Shown: positions 1 to 8,643, counted from the first letter of the stretch. The stretch: DNA of 64,000 bases from Gammaproteobacteria bacterium (GCA_016191285.1 JACPPA010000019.1:124001-188000); one strand, 5' to 3'. Notes: generated from the sequence alone by a model not told the origin. Numbers and translations: made by a program.

Positions 1-3000
1 AGCGGCACACGGCAAGAGTTTAGATTCACCGTACGCCTAAGCTTAGCCGCCTCGATGCCGGTCTGGTTCTGGCATATCGAACTCGAGAATTGCAGCGACC
101 ACCCCATTCAATGTGATCTCATCTATGCGCAAGATCTCGGCCTTGCGCACTACGACTTTATTCGCACCAATGAATTCTTCTGTAGTCATTACCTCGATCA
201 CACCGCGTTAACGCATGCAACACGGGGTCACGTGCTCGCCACGCGCCAGAATCTGAGCGTGGACGGAAACAATCCATGGACGGTGTTGGGTTCGCTCGGA
301 TGTGCGACGAGTTACGCGACCGATGCACTGCAAGTACACGGCCTTGAGACTCGTGCCGGTCTGCTCGCACGTGGTCTCAAGGTGGGATTACCTGGACAAC
401 GGCATCAGCACGAGCACGCGCTGATTGCCGTGCAAGACGCCGTGTTAACTCTTGCGCCAGGGGCGACGACGAGGCGCGGTTTCTTCGGACGCTTTGTGCC
501 GGATCACCCGCGCGCGACCTGCGTCGATGATTTGCGGCTGGTCGATGACCTGCTCGACTTACCCGAGGTCGAGAACCATTCAAAGTTCGCACTAGCCGCA
601 GCCGTTACGTCGAACACGACTTTGTTCAGCCACGCACCATTGTTCGCGGCGACAGCGTTGAGCAACGCCGAGATCGAGCGCTATTTCGGTACGCGGCACG
701 AAGAAGAATACGAATACGGTCAGCTGCTGGCATTTTTCACCACTGATAACGCCCATGTCGTACTTAAAGCTAAGGAGCTCAAAGTACTCCGCCCTCATGC
801 GCAGATCCTGCGCTCCGGACACTCGCTCGTGCCTGATGAAGCGTCACTGACGACGACGATCTGGATGGCGGGCGGTTTTAATTCGCTGCTAACCCAAGGG
901 CATGTGGCGATTAATCGTCTGCTGTCGTCGGCGCGCAGTTACTTGAGCTTGTTTCGCGCCCACGGCCAACGCATCTTCGTGGAGAGCGCCAACGGTTGGG
1001 AGCTACTTGATGTGCCATCGGCATTCGTCATGACGCACGATGCTGGCCGTTGGATTTATCAGCAAGGCGAGACCGCGATTTCGATCACGACGACCGCGCT
1101 TACGACTGCACATCGGATTGAACTCAGGATCGATTTTCTAAACGGGGCGCCACGGCGATTATTGCTGTCTCATCAGGTGGCGCTGAACGATGACGATGGC
1201 GCCGCCGCGCAACCGATGCACACCAGTCGCGTTGACGATGAGATTCAGGTGTGCGCCGCGCCCGATTCCGAGGTCGGACGTCGATTCCCCACCGGCTACT
1301 TCAGCTTAACTCGCGTGGCGGGCGCGGCGCTCGAGTGCGTGGGCGGCGATGAATTGCTGTTCACGGACGGCCACTCGCGCGCACAACCGTACCTGTGTTT
1401 GGTGACCGCGCCGGCGCGGGAATTCACCTTGGCGATCGAAAGTCATCTAATCGCGTCGACCGCCGCCGACACCGGCGCGGCGCGATTACAAACCGCGCTG
1501 CGACTCGCCCTGCCGGCGGCCGGCGCGCCGCCGGCCGCCGAGATCGCGCGCTGGTCCACCGTGTTGCCGTGGTTCGTCGATAACGCACTCGTTCATTACC
1601 TCGCCCCGCGCGGCCTCGAACAATTCACGGGCGGCGGTTGGGGTTCGCGCGATATCTGCCAAGGACCGCTCGAGATGCTGTTGGCGCTGGGACAATGGAC
1701 GGCGGCGCGCGATCTTTTAACGCGGGTATTCGAGGCGCAGAATTCGCACGGCGACTGGCCGCAATGGTTCACGTTCTTTGCGCGCGAGCGCCACCTGCGG
1801 GCGGGGGACTCGCATGGCGACATCGTCTTCTGGCCACTGCTCGGCTTGGCGCGCTATCTTGAGAGCGCGGAAGATGCGCAATTCCTGGACGAAGTGCTGC
1901 CATTTTTCCATGCCGAGGAGGAAGCGGAGCACGCCACGGTATGGGCCCACGTCGAACGCGCCCTGCACGCGATCGCTACCCAAATGATCGCCGGCACCGC
2001 GCTCGTCGCCTACGGCCACGGCGATTGGAACGATTCTATGCAGCCCGCCGATCCCGTATTCCGCGAAAGGCTGTGCAGCAGCTGGACCGTGACCCTACAT
2101 TACCAAGCGCTGACGCGCTTGAGCGCGGCATTGGAACGCTTTGGTCAGGGCGCGCGGGCCGCGCCGCTAGTCGCAACCGCCACACTGATACGCGAAGGAT
2201 TTCAACGCCTGCTGGTGGTCGATGGTCTCATCGCGGGCTACGCGCATTTCGAACCGAGCGGGGATGTCGAATATCTGCTCCATCCACGCGACCGGAAAAC
2301 TGGATTGCACTACAGCCTGCTACCCATGCCACACGCCATACTCACCAACTTGCTTGATCCAAAGGCAGCTTCGGATCATTTCGATTGCATTACCAAACAT
2401 CTGCTGGCGGCGGATGGCGCGCGACTCTTCGATCGGCCAATGCAATACCGCGGCGGACCGCAGCAATTGTTTCAACGCGCGGAAACGGCCGCTTTTTTCG
2501 GCCGCGAAATCGGTCTTATGTATACGCATGCGCATCTGCGCTATGTGGAAGCGCTGGCGCACTGTGGCCGGGTCGAGGCATTTTTCACTGAACTCAATAA
2601 GGTGAATCCAGTAGGCGTCTGCGAACGCCTCAAAGCCGCGACGCGCCGCCAGGCGAATTGCTACTACTCAAGTTCCGACGCCGCCTTTCGCGATCGCTAT
2701 GCGGCGTTTGCCGACTACGCCCAAGTCTCTGCCGGCGAAATTCCGCTGGACGGCGGCTGGCGCGTCTATTCGAGCGGGCCGGGGCTCACGGTGAGTCTGG
2801 TGCTGCGTTGTTTGCTTGGACTTCAGGTGGCGAAGTCCGCCTTGCGTTTCGATCCCGTGCTGCCGAAAGCGCTCGACGGTTTAGAAGCTGAACTCGAACT
2901 TGCCGGGCGCCAAAGCCTAGTTCGCTATGCTGTTGAAGCGAATGGCGTCGGCCCGCTTAGGGTCACGCTGAACGGAGTTTCGCTGCCGTTTCAACGCTTG

Positions 3001-3099
3001 CCGAATCCGTATCGGGTGGGCGGTGTTACGATTACGCTCGACGCCATCGTCCCGCATTTACGCGGTGGACTGAATCACTGGTGCGTCACGCTCGCCTGA
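1..3099 (+). CDS. GH94-family glycoside phosphorylase / cyclic-glucan-type protein (5' end outside window)
   Basis: The reading frame is open from base 1, so the ATG at 55 is internal and the N-terminus lies outside the window. At least 1,032 residues are present. The N-terminal part looks like the beta-sandwich of GH94 enzymes, and the C-terminal half is an (alpha/alpha)6-type region containing GGGWGSRDICQG and YGHGDWNDSM (near base 2020). The Asp of GDWND matches the general-acid position of cellobiose and chitobiose phosphorylases and of the phosphorylase domain of cyclic beta-1,2-glucan synthase. Known members cleave beta-glucosides with phosphate. The substrate cannot be told from sequence, and the missing N-terminus could carry a glycosyltransferase domain. 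It is followed by REP-like repeats, so it is probably the last gene of its unit. Confidence 0.75.
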   Translation, partial: SGTRQEFRFTVRLSLAASMPVWFWHIELENCSDHPIQCDLIYAQDLGLAHYDFIRTNEFFCSHYLDHTALTHATRGHVLATRQNLSVDGNNPWTVLGSLGCATSYATDALQVHGLETRAGLLARGLKVGLPGQRHQHEHALIAVQDAVLTLAPGATTRRGFFGRFVPDHPRATCVDDLRLVDDLLDLPEVENHSKFALAAAVTSNTTLFSHAPLFAATALSNAEIERYFGTRHEEEYEYGQLLAFFTTDNAHVVLKAKELKVLRPHAQILRSGHSLVPDEASLTTTIWMAGGFNSLLTQGHVAINRLLSSARSYLSLFRAHGQRIFVESANGWELLDVPSAFVMTHDAGRWIYQQGETAISITTTALTTAHRIELRIDFLNGAPRRLLLSHQVALNDDDGAAAQPMHTSRVDDEIQVCAAPDSEVGRRFPTGYFSLTRVAGAALECVGGDELLFTDGHSRAQPYLCLVTAPAREFTLAIESHLIASTAADTGAARLQTALRLALPAAGAPPAAEIARWSTVLPWFVDNALVHYLAPRGLEQFTGGGWGSRDICQGPLEMLLALGQWTAARDLLTRVFEAQNSHGDWPQWFTFFARERHLRAGDSHGDIVFWPLLGLARYLESAEDAQFLDEVLPFFHAEEEAEHATVWAHVERALHAIATQMIAGTALVAYGHGDWNDSMQPADPVFRERLCSSWTVTLHYQALTRLSAALERFGQGARAAPLVATATLIREGFQRLLVVDGLIAGYAHFEPSGDVEYLLHPRDRKTGLHYSLLPMPHAILTNLLDPKAASDHFDCITKHLLAADGARLFDRPMQYRGGPQQLFQRAETAAFFGREIGLMYTHAHLRYVEALAHCGRVEAFFTELNKVNPVGVCERLKAATRRQANCYYSSSDAAFRDRYAAFADYAQVSAGEIPLDGGWRVYSSGPGLTVSLVLRCLLGLQVAKSALRFDPVLPKALDGLEAELELAGRQSLVRYAVEANGVGPLRVTLNGVSLPFQRLPNPYRVGGVTITLDAIVPHLRGGLNHWCVTLA

Positions 3100-3111
3100 T
3101 CGAACCTGCCT

Positions 3112-3180
3112 TTTGTGGGAGCGGCTTTAGCCGCGAATAAAGATTACCACCCAATTCGCCGCTAAAGCGGCTCCCACAAA
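3112..3180. repeat. REP-like palindromic pair
   Basis: Two inverted arms (TTTGTGGGAGCGGCTTTAGC at the left, its near-complement at the right) flank about 15 bases. Each arm is itself a small palindrome around GCGGCTTTAGCCGC. The same unit recurs at about 3298, 5428, 15203, 36722, 39470, 39582 and 60554, always between genes. Confidence 0.85.
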
Positions 3181-3201
3181 AAATCGATTGACCGAGGCTT
3201 T

Positions 3202-3280
3202 GTCGTTGCGAGCGCAGCGAAGCAATCCATCTTGTGCTGTCTTCTGGAAAAGCTTCGTCGCTTCACTCCTCGCAATGACG
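3202..3280. repeat. Second palindromic repeat family (TTGCGAGCGCAGCGAAGCAA)
   Basis: The left arm GTCGTTGCGAGCGCAGCGAA is mirrored by the right arm TTCGTCGCTTCACTCCTCGC followed by AATGACG, about 40 bases apart. Similar TTGCGAGC/GCAATGACG palindromes are widespread in bacterial intergenic DNA. This is the only copy I see in the window. Confidence 0.6.
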
Positions 3281-3297
3281 CGCGCGACTCTGGCGGT

Positions 3298-3365
3298 TTT
3301 TGTGGGAGCCGCTTTAGCCGCGAAGGGGGATGCCCAGCATTTTCGTCGCTAAAGCAGCTCTCACA
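3298..3365. repeat. REP-like palindromic pair
   Basis: Same family as the element at 3112: left arm TGTGGGAGCCGCTTTAGCCG, right arm CGTCGCTAAAGCAGCTCTCA with some decay. Confidence 0.8.
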
Positions 3366-3442
3366 GTGCGCGACGGCGCACTAGCCGGTAAATCCCCCTT
3401 CAGGTAACGTACGAAAAATGAGATCAGCCGACGATCGCAGCG

Positions 3443-4492
3443 ATGAAACCTCAAGCACCCGATCTAACGCGGCGCCGTCTGCTCGCGTTGGCTAGCGCGC
3501 TCCTCGTGACGTCAACACCGACCAAATCCACCGAACCGAAACGTTCGCCGGTGCGGATTTTTCTGGACGATGCGCTGGCGCGTTATGGTTTTCCGCATGG
3601 CCATCCCCTTGGGATCGATCGCCAAGCCGCTTTTATGCGCGAAGCCGCCGCCCAAGGCCTGCTCGATCGCGTCGAACGTTCGCCGAGCCGCGTCGCCAGC
3701 ACCGACGAGCTCGCGCGCTTTCATACTGCTGGCTATATCCAGGAAGTCGCGACTGCCGAAAAGCAGGGTCGCGAGCTTCTAGATGGTGGCGATACGCCGG
3801 TCTTCCCTGGCGTTTTCAACGCCGCTTCAACGGTCGCCGGCGCCGCGCTCGAGGGTCTCAGTCAGATCATGTCGGGCGCGTGCATGCGGACCTTTCAACC
3901 CATCGGCGGGCTCCATCATGCGGCGCGCGCGCACGCGGCGGGCTTTTGCGTGTTTAACGATCTCGGTGTGGTCATTGAGACGTTACGCCGCGTCCATGGC
4001 GTGCAGCGGGTGGCGTATGTGGATATCGATGCGCATCACGGCGACGGCGTCTATTACGCGTTCGCGAGCGATCCGCACGTGATCATCGCCGATCTCCACC
4101 AGGACAGTCGCACGCTGTTCCCCGGCACCGGCCGCGAAGATGAAACCGGCGACGGCGCGGCGACGGGAACCAAACTCAATATTGAAATGCCGCCGCGAGC
4201 CGGCGATGCTGAATTCAGGCGCGCATGGACCCGAGTCGAAGCACATCTCGAAAAATTTCAACCTGAATTCATCGTGCTTCAGGCGGGCGCGGATTCGCTC
4301 AAGGGCGATCCCCTCGCGCAATTGGAATATACGGAGGCGGCGCATGCACACGCCACCACGCGCTTGCGTCGATTGGCGGACCGCCACGCCGAGGGGCGTT
4401 TAATGGCCTTTGGCGGCGGCGGTTATGACCGAGGAAATTTAGGCCGCGCGTGGAGCGCGGTGCTGCGTGAACTCATCGTCGAAAATAGTTGA
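3443..4492 (+). CDS. Histone-deacetylase-family (AcuC/APAH-like) amidohydrolase with Tat-like leader
   Basis: This 349-residue protein has the arginase/deacetylase fold signatures: the His pair GGLHHAARAHAAGFCVFND (H158, H159), the zinc ligands in DIDAHHGDG (D196, H198) and QAGAD (D284), and the catalytic Tyr in GGGGYD (Y328). Bacterial relatives deacetylate acetyl-lysine, acetylpolyamines or similar acyl-amides. Unusually, the N-terminus TRRRLLALASALLVTST reads as a twin-arginine or Sec-like leader, which would put the enzyme in the periplasm; most family members are cytosolic. The ATG at 3443 has no strong Shine-Dalgarno, and the coding match to the family starts near residue 37. It stands alone between repeats. 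The deacetylase fold is secure; substrate and export are inferred. Confidence 0.85.
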   Translation: MKPQAPDLTRRRLLALASALLVTSTPTKSTEPKRSPVRIFLDDALARYGFPHGHPLGIDRQAAFMREAAAQGLLDRVERSPSRVASTDELARFHTAGYIQEVATAEKQGRELLDGGDTPVFPGVFNAASTVAGAALEGLSQIMSGACMRTFQPIGGLHHAARAHAAGFCVFNDLGVVIETLRRVHGVQRVAYVDIDAHHGDGVYYAFASDPHVIIADLHQDSRTLFPGTGREDETGDGAATGTKLNIEMPPRAGDAEFRRAWTRVEAHLEKFQPEFIVLQAGADSLKGDPLAQLEYTEAAHAHATTRLRRLADRHAEGRLMAFGGGGYDRGNLGRAWSAVLRELIVENS

Positions 4493-4500
4493 AGCAGTCT

Positions 4501-4607
4501 TCCCCCTCTGCCGATGTCACCCCTCTCCCGCAAGGGGAGAGGGGATAGATCGCGTGATCGCAGTACTCCCTCTCCCCTCGCGGGAGAGGGTCGGGGTGAG
4601 GGGGAAA
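4501..4607. repeat. CCCTCTCCC/GGGAGAGGG inverted repeat
   Basis: The sequence CACCCCTCTCCCGCAAGGGG is mirrored by CTCGCGGGAGAGGGTCGGGG some 50 bases later, and the outer ends TCCCCCTC and GAGGGGGA also pair. This is a common intergenic palindrome family in proteobacteria and could also work as a bidirectional transcription terminator between the deacetylase gene and the relic on the other strand. Confidence 0.6.
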
Positions 4608-4637
4608 CAGGATTTCCGGACATCACGCGTGCTTAAA

Positions 4638-4925
4638 TCAAACGCGTCTCTCTTCTTGAATATACTTATCCAACACCCAGAGCAGTTTGTTCGGACCCGC
4701 AGCGTATTTGATGTCGACCAGATTACCGTCAGGTCGCTCCCTGAAATTGCGATGCTGTGCTTCGAGCATGGCTCTGTCTTCGAGAAACGCGGCGTTGACG
4801 GCTTCTAGCAATAACTCGCTCATGCCCGGCGAATCGGTCGCCTTGCTCGTGCCCCAGGAATAATAGTAATCGACCCATTCCTCGTCACGCGGCGTTACGG
4901 CCTGCGAGTCCCAACCGGCGCAATA
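4638..4925 (-). pseudogene. 3' relic of a Rieske-type aromatic-ring / vanillate O-demethylase-like oxygenase
   Basis: The minus strand encodes about 96 uninterrupted residues containing VTPRDEEWVDYYYSWG and AFLEDRAMLEAQHRN. These match the C-terminal end of the catalytic domain of VanA-like Rieske oxygenases, where a conserved FLEDR-MLEAQ helix closes the protein. The N-terminal Rieske domain and most of the catalytic domain are missing: a stop lies at 4926-4928, and beyond it sequence similarity ends. A 120-bp repeat follows at 5017. I read it as the remnant of a deleted gene; a stand-alone small protein is unlikely. Confidence 0.6.
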
Positions 4926-4989
4926 TCAACAATTTTTGATGAAAATTTTTTTATCCCACCGATAATCCGCTGTCGACTTTACCCGTTGG

Positions 4990-5343
4990 TTGCCAGCTAG
5001 GGAACCTCTGAATAAGTCCATCCTGGACTTATTCAGAGTACGGGAAGCAAAAAGTATGATTTTTGCTTCCCTTCATTTTCAATGGTTTGCAACCATCGAA
5101 AATGGCGGCACCTCCCTGTGCCGCGGGAAGCTCTGCCGTGGCTTACGCTTGCTTCACCGGTTGGTGCCTCCTAATTGTGTGGCCTGCTTCCGACTCACCC
5201 GACTTCAGGACGCGCTCGCCGACATGCCGCTTTCCTCTCCGCGCCCTACCGCCGAAGATTTCTCGTATGTGATCGTGACCAACGTGCCGGCGACAATGAT
5301 TGCCGAGAAGGCCGCCGCTTTGATTCGATCTGCGAATGATTAA
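4990..5343 (+). CDS. Doubtful 117-residue ORF whose first part is repeat DNA
   Basis: The first ~50 codons lie in the 120-bp repeat at 5017-5136, which also appears at 15238-15357, so this part is not independent coding evidence. The rest (ending TMIAEKAAALIRSAND) matches nothing I recognise, though its composition looks protein-like, so it may be the tail of a gene truncated by the repeat. I see no convincing ribosome-binding site. Treat it as probably not a gene. Confidence 0.15.
   Translation: MPAREPLNKSILDLFRVREAKSMIFASLHFQWFATIENGGTSLCRGKLCRGLRLLHRLVPPNCVACFRLTRLQDALADMPLSSPRPTAEDFSYVIVTNVPATMIAEKAAALIRSAND
5000..5136 (+). mobile_element. MITE-like repeat, copy 1
   Basis: Bases 5017-5136 are, by eye, identical over 120 bp to the reverse complement of 15238-15357. 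The left end is an inverted repeat, CTCTGAATAAGTCCA facing TGGACTTATTCAGAG, preceded by GGGAAC; the right end is GGGAAGCTCTGC. An inner hairpin GGGAAGCAAAAA/TTTTTGCTTCCC is present. It has no transposase, so a non-autonomous element of an unseen parent is the best reading. The following 290 bases up to the next REP hold only a doubtful ORF. Confidence 0.65.
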
Positions 5344-5427
5344 GCGTTGCTTTCATGCTAATTTGAAGCTGTAGCACGGCAAACCCGGATAATTCACCGG
5401 CCGCCAGTAGCCCTTTCCCGGAGCCAC

Positions 5428-5495
5428 TTTGTGGGAGCCGCTTCAGCGGCGAGTCTTTATCAAGGCTAATTCGCGGCTAAAGCCGCGCCCACAAA
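5428..5495. repeat. REP-like palindromic pair
   Basis: TTTGTGGGAGCCGCTTCAGC forms the left arm and GGCTAAAGCCGCGCCCACAA the right arm. It lies just upstream of an LLM oxidoreductase gene. Confidence 0.8.
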
Positions 5496-5568
5496 ACCTA
5501 GGCGGCCATTGCTGTAAATTCACTGCGGGACAGTACACTAACGAGCGTTGAACAACTCGAGGTCTTTT

Positions 5569-6432
5569 ATGAAACTAGGCGTCGTAAGCTTCAATACCGA
5601 ATACACCATTCGCGCCGACGAGTTAGCCACCGCGGCGGAAGTGCGCGGTTTCGATTCGGTGTGGTTTCCGGAACATACACACATTCCCGCGAGCCGCCTT
5701 ACACCATTTCCACCCGGCGGCGATTTGCCGCGCGAATACATCCACATGTCCGATCCTTTTATCAGTTGCATGGCCGCCGCTGGCGCGACAAAGACGCTAA
5801 AAGTTGGTACCGGGGTCTGTTTGTTGGTGGAACACGAGCCCATCGCGCTCGCGAAAACGGTCGCGACGCTTGATCGCCTGTCGAACGGGCGCTTTTTATT
5901 TGGAATAGGCGCCGGTTGGATCAAAGAAGAAATGGAAAATCACGGCACACCCTATGCGCGGCGCTGGAAGGTTCTGGAGGAGCGGATTAAAGCGATGAAG
6001 GCGTTGTGGACCGAGGAAGAAGCGAGCTTTCACGGCCGCTATGTGGACTTCGATCGCGTGTGGTCGCATCCCAAACCGATTACTAAACCTCATCCGCCAA
6101 TTATTCTTGGAACCTTTGCCTCGCAATGGGGCCGCCAGCGCGTGGCGGACTATGCCGACGGGTGGATGCCGATCGACGTGTATCACCAGGACCTGAAAGC
6201 CGATGTGGCCGATCTACATGCGCGCCTGCGTGCTCGTGGACGCGATCCAGCCGCGGTGCCCATTTCAATGTTCGATATCTTTGAAACCAAAGAAGATGAT
6301 TTGAAGCGTTTCGCGGATTATGGCTTTGTCGAGCGCGCGATGCCGCGCTGCCCGACCGAAGATCGCGATACCGTGCTGCGCTGGCTCGATCGTTATGCCG
6401 AAATTGGTCGACGCGTTGGGGCTATCGCCTAG
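5569..6432 (+). CDS. LLM-class (luciferase-like) oxidoreductase, probably F420- or FMN-dependent
   Basis: This 287-residue TIM-barrel protein starts MKLGVVSFNTEYT. ATG 5569 is preferred over an upstream TTG at 5548 because GAGG (5559-5562) lies six bases before it. Family marks include GFDSVWFPEHTHIP, the phrase LDRLSNGRFLFGIGAGW, and PHPPIILG, typical of the predicted F420-dependent Rv2161c-like subgroup. Such proteins reduce or oxidise organic substrates with reduced F420 or FMNH2. The N-terminal half, which forms the flavin pocket, is intact. It converges with the next gene. Cofactor and substrate cannot be fixed from sequence. Confidence 0.85.
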   Translation: MKLGVVSFNTEYTIRADELATAAEVRGFDSVWFPEHTHIPASRLTPFPPGGDLPREYIHMSDPFISCMAAAGATKTLKVGTGVCLLVEHEPIALAKTVATLDRLSNGRFLFGIGAGWIKEEMENHGTPYARRWKVLEERIKAMKALWTEEEASFHGRYVDFDRVWSHPKPITKPHPPIILGTFASQWGRQRVADYADGWMPIDVYHQDLKADVADLHARLRARGRDPAAVPISMFDIFETKEDDLKRFADYGFVERAMPRCPTEDRDTVLRWLDRYAEIGRRVGAIA

Positions 6433-6529
6433 GGCGATAATTTGCGGGAGTCGCTAAAGCTTTCTTGACCGAGGCTCGATTCGATGAGCCAGACGCCAGC
6501 ACTGGTAACCGGAAGGTCAAGACGCGGTG

Positions 6530-7540
6530 TCAGTCATCGGCGAAGCGCTTGCGCAGTCGTGGCAGCACCTGGGTACCGTAGAGGTCGATAAAACGCTTTT
6601 GATCGATGCCTGGTGCGTGGAATACGAGGTGCGTGAAACCAAGCTCGACATAACCGGCGATCTTCTCTACTTGTTCTTCCGGATCGGTGGACACGATCCA
6701 GCGGCTCGCGGCGCGCGCGGTCGGCAACGCGGCGGCGAGTCTTTCCATCTCCAGCGGATCTTCGACCCCGGTCTTTTCCTCCGGCGACAAGGCCAGCGCG
6801 GCCCAGTGCCGGGTGTCTTCCAACGCCCGCGCACGATCGGTGTCGAAGGAGACTTTCATTTCGATCAGGTATTCCAGGCGTTCGCGTGTCCGCTGCGCCT
6901 GCTGTAGACCCGCGGCCACGTTGGGTAGGAGGGTTTCGCGGTAAAGCGCGGGCGCTTTGCCGCTGGTGCAGATGAAACCGTCGCCGACACGCCCGGCCAA
7001 CCGCGCGGCGGCGGCGCCGGCGGCGGCGATGTAGATCGGCACTTCCGTCTCCGGTCGATCGTAGATCGTGGCGCGCTCGGTATGGTAATACTCGCCCGCG
7101 AAGTCCACGCGTTCCTCGCGCCACAGTCGGCGGATCAATTCGATCGCTTCGGCGAGGCGTCCCAAGCGCTCTTTGAACGGCGGCCAGTGCATCCCCGTGG
7201 CCGGCACCTCATTCAAGGATTCACCGGTGCCGACACCGAGTATGATTCTGCCCGGATACATCGCGCCCAGGGTGCCCAAGGCCTGTGCGACCATCGCCGG
7301 ATGGTGACGAAAAGTCGGTGTCAGCACACTGGTTCCCAGCCGCATTCGTGAGGTCCGCTCACCCATCGCCGCGAGGACCGCGAACGAAAACGGCGCATGG
7401 CCGTTGCTATGACTCCACGGCTGAAAGTGATCGCTGATCATTACCGAATCGAAACCGGCGGCCTCCGCGTGCACCGCGAACTCAACCAGATCGCGCGGCG
7501 TAAATTGTTCCGCCGAGGCTTTGTATCCGAGTGTGATCAT
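6530..7540 (-). CDS. fgd: F420-dependent glucose-6-phosphate dehydrogenase-like LLM oxidoreductase
   Basis: It has 336 residues, the same length as mycobacterial FGD1, and follows it closely from end to end. The active-site run SDHFQPW gives D37, H38 and W42, and [10 protein letters not shown] gives E107, equal to FGD1 D39/H40/W44/E109. The three basic residues that hold the sugar phosphate in FGD1 are all present: K195 in FICTSGK, K256 in SPEEK, and R280 in ASRWIV. FGD oxidises glucose-6-phosphate and reduces coenzyme F420, which then feeds other LLM enzymes; three such genes lie within 6 kb. F420 use in a gammaproteobacterium is unusual. The family assignment is firm; the sugar-phosphate substrate is inferred from conserved residues. 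Confidence 0.85.
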   Translation of the reverse strand: MITLGYKASAEQFTPRDLVEFAVHAEAAGFDSVMISDHFQPWSHSNGHAPFSFAVLAAMGERTSRMRLGTSVLTPTFRHHPAMVAQALGTLGAMYPGRIILGVGTGESLNEVPATGMHWPPFKERLGRLAEAIELIRRLWREERVDFAGEYYHTERATIYDRPETEVPIYIAAAGAAAARLAGRVGDGFICTSGKAPALYRETLLPNVAAGLQQAQRTRERLEYLIEMKVSFDTDRARALEDTRHWAALALSPEEKTGVEDPLEMERLAAALPTARAASRWIVSTDPEEQVEKIAGYVELGFTHLVFHAPGIDQKRFIDLYGTQVLPRLRKRFADD

Positions 7541-7632
7541 GGGGCTAAGCTCCTTGGCTTATTGGGATGTCCACTGAATTCGGCACCCATCGAGGATAGT
7601 TTGGATTGATTGGCTTGCCCAGCACTCAGGCC

Positions 7633-7998
7633 TCAGCTGAGCGTTTCATCCAGCGCCCGGAGCCGTTCCGCCATCACGCGCATCACATGCAGCGAGAAGT
7701 ACGGCGTCTGCTGGACCATATAGAGGAATCGTGCTTCGTCAATCCGCACCGCGCGCACCGAAGTTCGCGCGATAGCGGTTGCGCTTCGCGGTCGATGATC
7801 GATCAAGGCCATTTCGCCAAAGATATCACCCGCGCGGAGCTGCCAAACGTCGGTTTGTTTGATGCTGACCGTGACTTCGCCCTCGAGCAAGACGTACAGA
7901 TAATCGCCCGCGCTATCTTCCTCAAAAATGACGGAGAGCGGCGCGAATTCGCAGACACCGTCGGAATGCTTGAACAAGTGCGTCAAATTGAGTTCCAC
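7633..7998 (-). CDS. Stand-alone cyclic-nucleotide-binding (Crp-fold) domain protein
   Basis: The C-terminal ~115 codons encode one cNMP-binding beta-barrel: VIFEEDSAGDYLYVLLEGEV, then the phosphate-binding-cassette region GDIFGEMALIDHRPRSATA. The GEMAL and RSAT residues resemble cAMP/cGMP-binding cassettes. The open frame extends to 8211, but the extra N-terminal residues are atypical and overlap a toxin relic, so I choose GTG 7998, which has GAGG six bases upstream and gives 121 residues. There is no DNA-binding helix-turn-helix, so it is a sensor or partner protein rather than a Crp regulator. Confidence 0.7.
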   Translation of the reverse strand: MELNLTHLFKHSDGVCEFAPLSVIFEEDSAGDYLYVLLEGEVTVSIKQTDVWQLRAGDIFGEMALIDHRPRSATAIARTSVRAVRIDEARFLYMVQQTPYFSLHVMRVMAERLRALDETLS

Positions 7999-8159
7999 AC
8001 TAAACCTCGGCAAATACGCGGCGGAGTCGGGATTGTAGCCGCGCGCGACGTTCGCCAACAGCGGCACGCCTTCGCACCAGCTTCGGTCGCGTTGATCTTG
8101 GGTGTGTTCAGAATATCGAGTTCTTGAACACACTCGACCGACCACTGCCTGAGGTGGCT

Positions 8160-8239
8160 GCGATTGGCTTCGCAAATATCGCGGCATTGGGTCAGTCCGC
8201 GAATTATTCAAGCCACGCCGAGGAGTCGATCACATTCAC
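8160..8239 (-). pseudogene. Decayed VapC-like PIN-domain toxin start
   Basis: GTG 8239 overlaps the antitoxin stop (GTGA), the usual coupling in vapBC operons. The translation begins NVIDSSAWLE, stop, FAD, stop, PNAAIFAKPI. Restoring the two stop codons (8204-8206 and 8192-8194) gives a typical PIN N-terminus with the first catalytic Asp (VIDSSAW). After about 26 codons similarity ends and the next gene begins, so the toxin is truncated as well as carrying nonsense codons. Confidence 0.6.
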
Positions 8240-8442
8240 ACGCGATCGGCGTCTCTGGGCACGTGCGTGTCAATTCCCTTCAGCGATCCCCGCGCTGTCT
8301 TGGCCGAGCGCACCGGTACAAGTTCAATTCGGCGCCGGTACTCTATTGCGTGAAGTTTTTTCCCAGGTTCGATGCCAAGCGCCTCTCGAATCTTGGCTGG
8401 GATGACAATTTGATACTTCGAAGACACGGTGATAGTACTCAT
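8236..8442 (-). CDS. AbrB/MazE-type antitoxin (VapB-like), orphaned
   Basis: This 68-residue protein starts MSTITVSSKYQIVIPAKIRE, the swapped-hairpin AbrB DNA-binding fold (SSKYQIVIPAKIREALGI). ATG 8442 is chosen because GGAG lies six bases upstream; a TTG at 8454 is less likely. The C-terminal tail would bind the toxin. Its partner toxin, overlapping the stop codon, carries two nonsense codons, so this antitoxin is now probably solitary. Confidence 0.75.
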   Translation of the reverse strand: MSTITVSSKYQIVIPAKIREALGIEPGKKLHAIEYRRRIELVPVRSAKTARGSLKGIDTHVPRDADRV

Positions 8443-8636
8443 ACGATTCTCCAATCGATCAGTGCAGCGTAAAGCACTGATTCTAATCTATCACCACCCG
8501 CTCCAACCTTTTTTATCGACGCGGCGAAGCGCGGATCGGCGCGCACTGGATCGAGATTGGGATCGACTTTCCGGTAGCCGGCGTAACCGGCGAGAGTTGG
8601 CATGTTCGGGCCCTCCTTCCCATGAAGTCGCAGCAC
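8439..8636 (-). pseudogene. Possible C-terminal scrap of a TPR/adenylate-cyclase-type protein
   Basis: The translation contains YRKVDPNLDPVRADPRF, a phrase typical of the last TPR unit of bacterial TPR and class III cyclase-like proteins (usually followed by a helix and the stop). Only about 30 residues resemble it, and no upstream TPR units are present because the hydrolase gene abuts at 8644. The scrap may be a recombination remnant. Confidence 0.3.
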
Positions 8637-8643
8637 TTACAAT

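Noticed and set aside
6473-6490. GGCTCGATTCGATGAGCC inverted repeat between converging LLM genes
   Set aside because: Only five paired bases with an eight-base loop and no T-run; likely chance.
7999-8211. N-terminal extension of the cyclic-nucleotide-binding protein
   Set aside because: The residues look non-coding, overlap the toxin relic, and a GTG with GAGG upstream starts exactly before the domain.
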